From Sipunculus nudus (taxonomy: Eukaryota; Annelida; Sipuncula; Golfingiida; Sipunculidae), in contig CM049307.1 of NCBI GenBank assembly GCA_026874595.1, positions 42,972,362 through 43,036,361 on the forward strand: a stretch of 64,000 nt of DNA, given 5' to 3'. Made by a program: the position numbers and the translations under genes. The notes beneath the pieces are model-generated. The model was given only the letters and a program-made list of their open reading frames with translations, did no database searches and was not told the origin of the DNA. This document shows positions 60,731 through 64,000 of the stretch, piece after piece. Every line of letters begins with the position of its first letter. Position 1 is the first letter of the stretch.

Positions 60731-60960
60731 TTTTATGCTCATTCACTGTGATTATGTCTACATGTTTTGGCCAAAATTAAGATGACTGTCAATTTTCGCG
60801 GCCCGTCTGCTTCTGACATGTCAACAACAGTCTCGCACATCCACTGAGGTCCAGAATGGGTAAGGGAGTGGCAGTTTTGGTTCTAATATTGGACCATAGA
60901 TGTCGCTCAAACTTAACCAACTGAAGGTGATAAAGGCGGTAGATCGCGGTGCACAATTTA
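60731..60960 (-). other. CCSER2: Candidate 5' UTR first exon of the CCSER gene (5' boundary unknown)
   Basis: The acceptor upstream of the start codon requires a non-coding exon further right. At 60731 the minus strand reads gagcataaaa followed by gtaagtatag, a near-ideal donor, preceded by a CpG-containing stretch unlike the AT-rich surroundings. Spliced to exon 2 it would create a short upstream ORF (ATG AGC ATA AAA ...) whose TAA overlaps the main ATG as TAATG. The 5' limit given is arbitrary because no TATA box or initiator was identified. The alternative donor at 56260 cannot be excluded. Confidence 0.35.
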
Positions 60961-60999
60961 CCTGGTGAAAACTAGAAATCATACACACTGCTGCTTGGG

Positions 61000-62379
61000 T
61001 TATGTTAAACTATTTCCTAGAATGAGAAGAATTAAATGGGTACCTCTTGATTTTTTTTATAGTAGCTTCATGAGATTTTAATATGTATATTTTACCTAAT
61101 ATTGATCATGTGAATTGTAATCGTATATGTTAGTTACAGGTTGCGCCACTGTTGAAATAGTTTCTATTAGCAAAAATAATATGTTTATTTTTTTCTGAAT
61201 AAAAGGCAGATTTGCGCTCTAGATGGCAACACTTCTGATGAACTGCGGGTGAAATCCGTTTTCTGGTTCATTTCCTGTTTACCCACTATCAACCTACCAT
61301 GCACAGTTTGCACCGGCGAGATTGATGGCCCATTTTTTAAGAAATGACAGATTACTGCTTTCAGTGTGATATGGTTTCACACTTAAAAAAGTGACTACAT
61401 CGAAGTATTCCGACTAAGATTATATAGTTTCCTCTTATATATCTGTTTTTATGAGGATATAAGAAATATAAAGTTTCGATGATAGTCCCGCGCACCTATC
61501 CACTCATCTGTTACGTCGTACAATTAAATTGGCATGTTCTTGAACACTCACGTACCCCGCAAATCAGCATGGATTTTAAGTGTCTCTTCTCTTGATTTAA
61601 CAGATATGCTTACTTCCATGAATTTAAATATATACGGCTGATTGACCAATGTTAATTATCTACCAGCTACTAATTATGTTTAGCAATAAAACATTTCTAA
61701 ATAAGAATTTGCTGAATGAGTGATATACATTATAATATATTGTAATAAATAAATAAAGTGTAGTCGTCGCCTACATTCCCTCGCCAGGATCCTAATCCAA
61801 CTCTCCTGTGTTCGTCATAGTGCCATGCTTGACCAACAGGGCAACACAAGTCTCATGTGCACTGGAATAAAGCATCACCTAATACCGATGAATGAATCTG
61901 TCCCTCGCTGAGACAAAAGAATCGCCTATGTCTTAAATGTTTATAATCATTTTAATTATAAATTTATCATGGTTATGCAGGCCACCTCCAAAATTTTATG
62001 GATTCTTCCTTGGATGTTATACTAACCTTCCACTATATAACATTGAAATCTTTTCATAAATGAAGCAGTTAAAATTGCTAACCGGAAAACCAACGAAGGG
62101 GCATATATAATACTTAGCCCCTTAAGGAAAAATAAGATATCTTGATTGAACCACACAAGCGGACAATTCAATGCACTTGTGGACTTGGTATATCTGTCAC
62201 CTTGAATTCTCATGCTGTCCCCTGAATTGTTTTTTTTTTTGGTCTACAAAAATGGTCTGCGTCACTATCCTTATCTTTACTTTGAAACCACCAGAAATGC
62301 AGACTTTTCAAAGTATGCAGCGTACAATGCTAGATACGTGGGGGATGACTTCCACGCGCATACACACATATGCACACAA

Positions 62380-62417
<38 letters not shown>

Positions 62418-63160
62418 ATAATTTTAGCGCCTGTATAACACATTTAAAATATATATACTTAATCATATTTCAAATATATTACAATTAAAGATTAATCTTT
62501 AGAAAATAAACTATTTAGTTTCAAATATAAGTTTATATAAGTCAGTGTCAGATTAAGATATAATATTTCATATTATTATTATTAATATATTTCATTTGCA
62601 ATATATAAATATTATTCTCTGAATAGAAGTGGGATGATTTCATTGACCACCCCTTCCCCCCTCCCTGCCAAAAGTTGGTGGGGGGGGGGGGGATTATTCC
62701 CTATATTGACGCCCATTTATATGGTTCGGTCACTGAATACACATTTTTCACAGTAAAATATTTTTAACCTGTGTTATATGTATGAACAATAGAAAAGTTT
62801 CAAGTGCACAATAAACACTTTATTGAGACCAATGAATATATTAATTCCAAGTAACATCCAAGAACACTTTTAAATACGAGTTTATGTTTTTAAGGTCACT
62901 ATGACTATGCACGTCAAATATTCCTGTTTCAAAAAACAATGAAACAATGGATCTTATATATAGTCAAACATACAATATAGTCACAAATAACGTCAACATG
63001 TACAACATGTAACAGTTAAGAAAATTATAAAATTAAAATATGTGTTAATGCTACAAAATATTCTCAGCCGAGAAAAAAAGGCAGAAGGATTTTCGAGAAG
63101 GCAAGGCCTTTAGGAATCCTCTGGTGATTGAACTTTAGGGGAGAAAAATGAGTTGAAAGA
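61000..63160. other. Flanking DNA without recognised gene
   Basis: CpG-containing to about 61.6 kb, then AT-rich. It contains a (CA)n tract at about 62391-62418 preceded by CT repeats, and a G run at about 62680-62692. A string near 61878 (cctaataccgatgaatgaat) is also seen with changes near 8507, suggesting a dispersed repeat. Confidence 0.4.
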
Positions 63161-63164
63161 GTTT

Positions 63165-63910
63165 CTCGGAGCTGCTCTAGGGAGGAATAATCTGGTTTAG
63201 AATAAACTGAGTTTTGAGGCTGCTCTTGGAAGGGAATTCTGCTTTGGAATAAATTGAGGCTCAAGGTTGTTCTGTGGAGGTTATTCTGGTTTGGTACAGA
63301 TTGAGACACAATATTTTTTCCGGGGAAGGTAAATCTGGTTTGGGACAGATTGAGGCATAAGGTTGTTCAACAGAAGGTAAATCTGCTTTAGGACAGATTG
63401 AGGCACAAGGTTGTTCTGTGGAGGTTAATCTTATTTGGGACAGATTAAAGGCACAAGGTTGTTCTGTGGAGGCTAATCTGGTTTGGGACAGATTGAGGCA
63501 TAAAAATGTTGCAGGGATGGTTAATCTTGTTTGGGACACATTGAGGCACAATGTTGTTCACGGGAAGGTTAATCTGGTATGGGACAGATTAAGGCATAGG
63601 GTTGTTCCGGAGATGGTTAATCTTGTTTGGGACAGATTGAAGCACAAGGTTGTTCTGTTGAGGTTAATCTCGTTTGGGACAGATTGAGGCATAGGGTTGT
63701 TCCTGGGAAATTTAAACTGGTTTGGGACAGATTGAGGCATAGGGTTGTTCCTGAGAAATTTAAACTGGATTGGGACAGATTTAGGCATAGGGTTGTTCCT
63801 GGGAAATTTAAACTGGTTTGGGACAGATAGAGGCATAGGGTTGTTCAGGGAAAGGTAAATCTGGCCAGGAGTAGATTAAAGGAACAAGGTTGTTCTTGGG
63901 AAGGCTATTG
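63165..63910. repeat. 48-bp minisatellite, about 15 copies
   Basis: The consensus unit contains gttgttcctgggaaatttaa and actggtttgggacagattga, then ggcatagg. Unit length is mostly 48, a multiple of three, and the unit lacks stops in several frames. Both strands therefore show repeated 16-residue open frames (plus: NLVWDRLRHRVV; minus: LNLSQTRLTSTEQP). Copies of 47 or 49 bases shift the frames, which argues against coding. A 22-C run follows at 63941-63962. Confidence 0.93.
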
Positions 63911-64000
63911 TAGTTTACAACTGAACTGGACCCTCTCCCTCCCCCCCCCCCCCCCCCCCCCCACCCCCGCCGATTCAGGACAGAAGGAAGAATATGCCAA

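Noticed and set aside
62171-62488. Plus-strand 105-codon frame ending in Thr-His repeats
   Set aside because: It reads through a (CA)n microsatellite and has no other support.

Overview
The window looks like nuclear DNA of an invertebrate animal, most likely a mollusc and probably a bivalve. It is AT-rich, genes are split by long introns, MITEs, tRNA-derived SINEs and tandem arrays are abundant, and several repeat families (start like ACAAGGGACCCATGGGTCAC, end like TCAGCTGAGCTAAAAA preceded by GACGGACGGACGAC) resemble ones I remember from bivalve genomes. No search was run, so the species call is inference.

One protein-coding gene is well supported. It lies on the minus strand across the left half (389-30014 for the coding part) and encodes a CCSER-family protein (serine-rich coiled-coil domain-containing protein 1/2, formerly FAM190). 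Eight coding exons join in phase through GT/AG sites: 28378-30043, 19281-19515, 18297-18335, 17039-17119, 15961-16050, 9880-9962, 2858-2891 and 389-778. A ninth in-frame exon, 20272-20367, is probable. The model has 862 codons, or 894 with the extra exon, close to the roughly 830-900 residues of the vertebrate proteins. Family landmarks are an acidic DDLMLD block, a helix SLKTMLFKLKR and a later Gln-rich coiled coil. The N-terminus starts MGGCYS, and SxLP motifs (EB1-binding type) occur near both ends. The acceptor at 30043/30044 lies upstream of the ATG, so at least one 5' UTR exon lies further right. Candidate first exons end at 60731 and, alternatively, at 56260, both in relatively CpG-rich DNA.

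The rest is intronic or upstream DNA dominated by repeats. Family 1 (5.56-7.13 kb and 10.67-12.15 kb) consists of tandem units carrying the palindrome GGTGGCGCCACC. Family 2 is a composite element (24.6-28.36 kb) made largely of ~336-bp units that carry the same palindrome; relatives occur at 34.2-37.9, 47.04 and 52.6 kb. Other items are a 9 x 40 bp minisatellite just upstream of the splice acceptor of exon 2, a 1.9-kb TIR-bounded CpG-rich segment (55.7-57.6 kb), a 289-bp MITE with TTA duplication (58.9-59.2 kb), a hAT-like MITE (15.6 kb), a Ser/Pro-coding 96-bp tandem duplication (45.4 kb), a (TA)n tract (51.06 kb) and a 48-bp minisatellite (63.2-63.9 kb). No second convincing protein gene, true tRNA, rRNA or CRISPR was found.

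The most notable observations are: repeats pressed against three splice sites of the CCSER gene, one 12-bp palindrome shared by two otherwise different repeat families, apparent covariation in a hairpin at the ends of family 2 elements, and dual-acylation and microtubule-tip motifs in the predicted CCSER protein.
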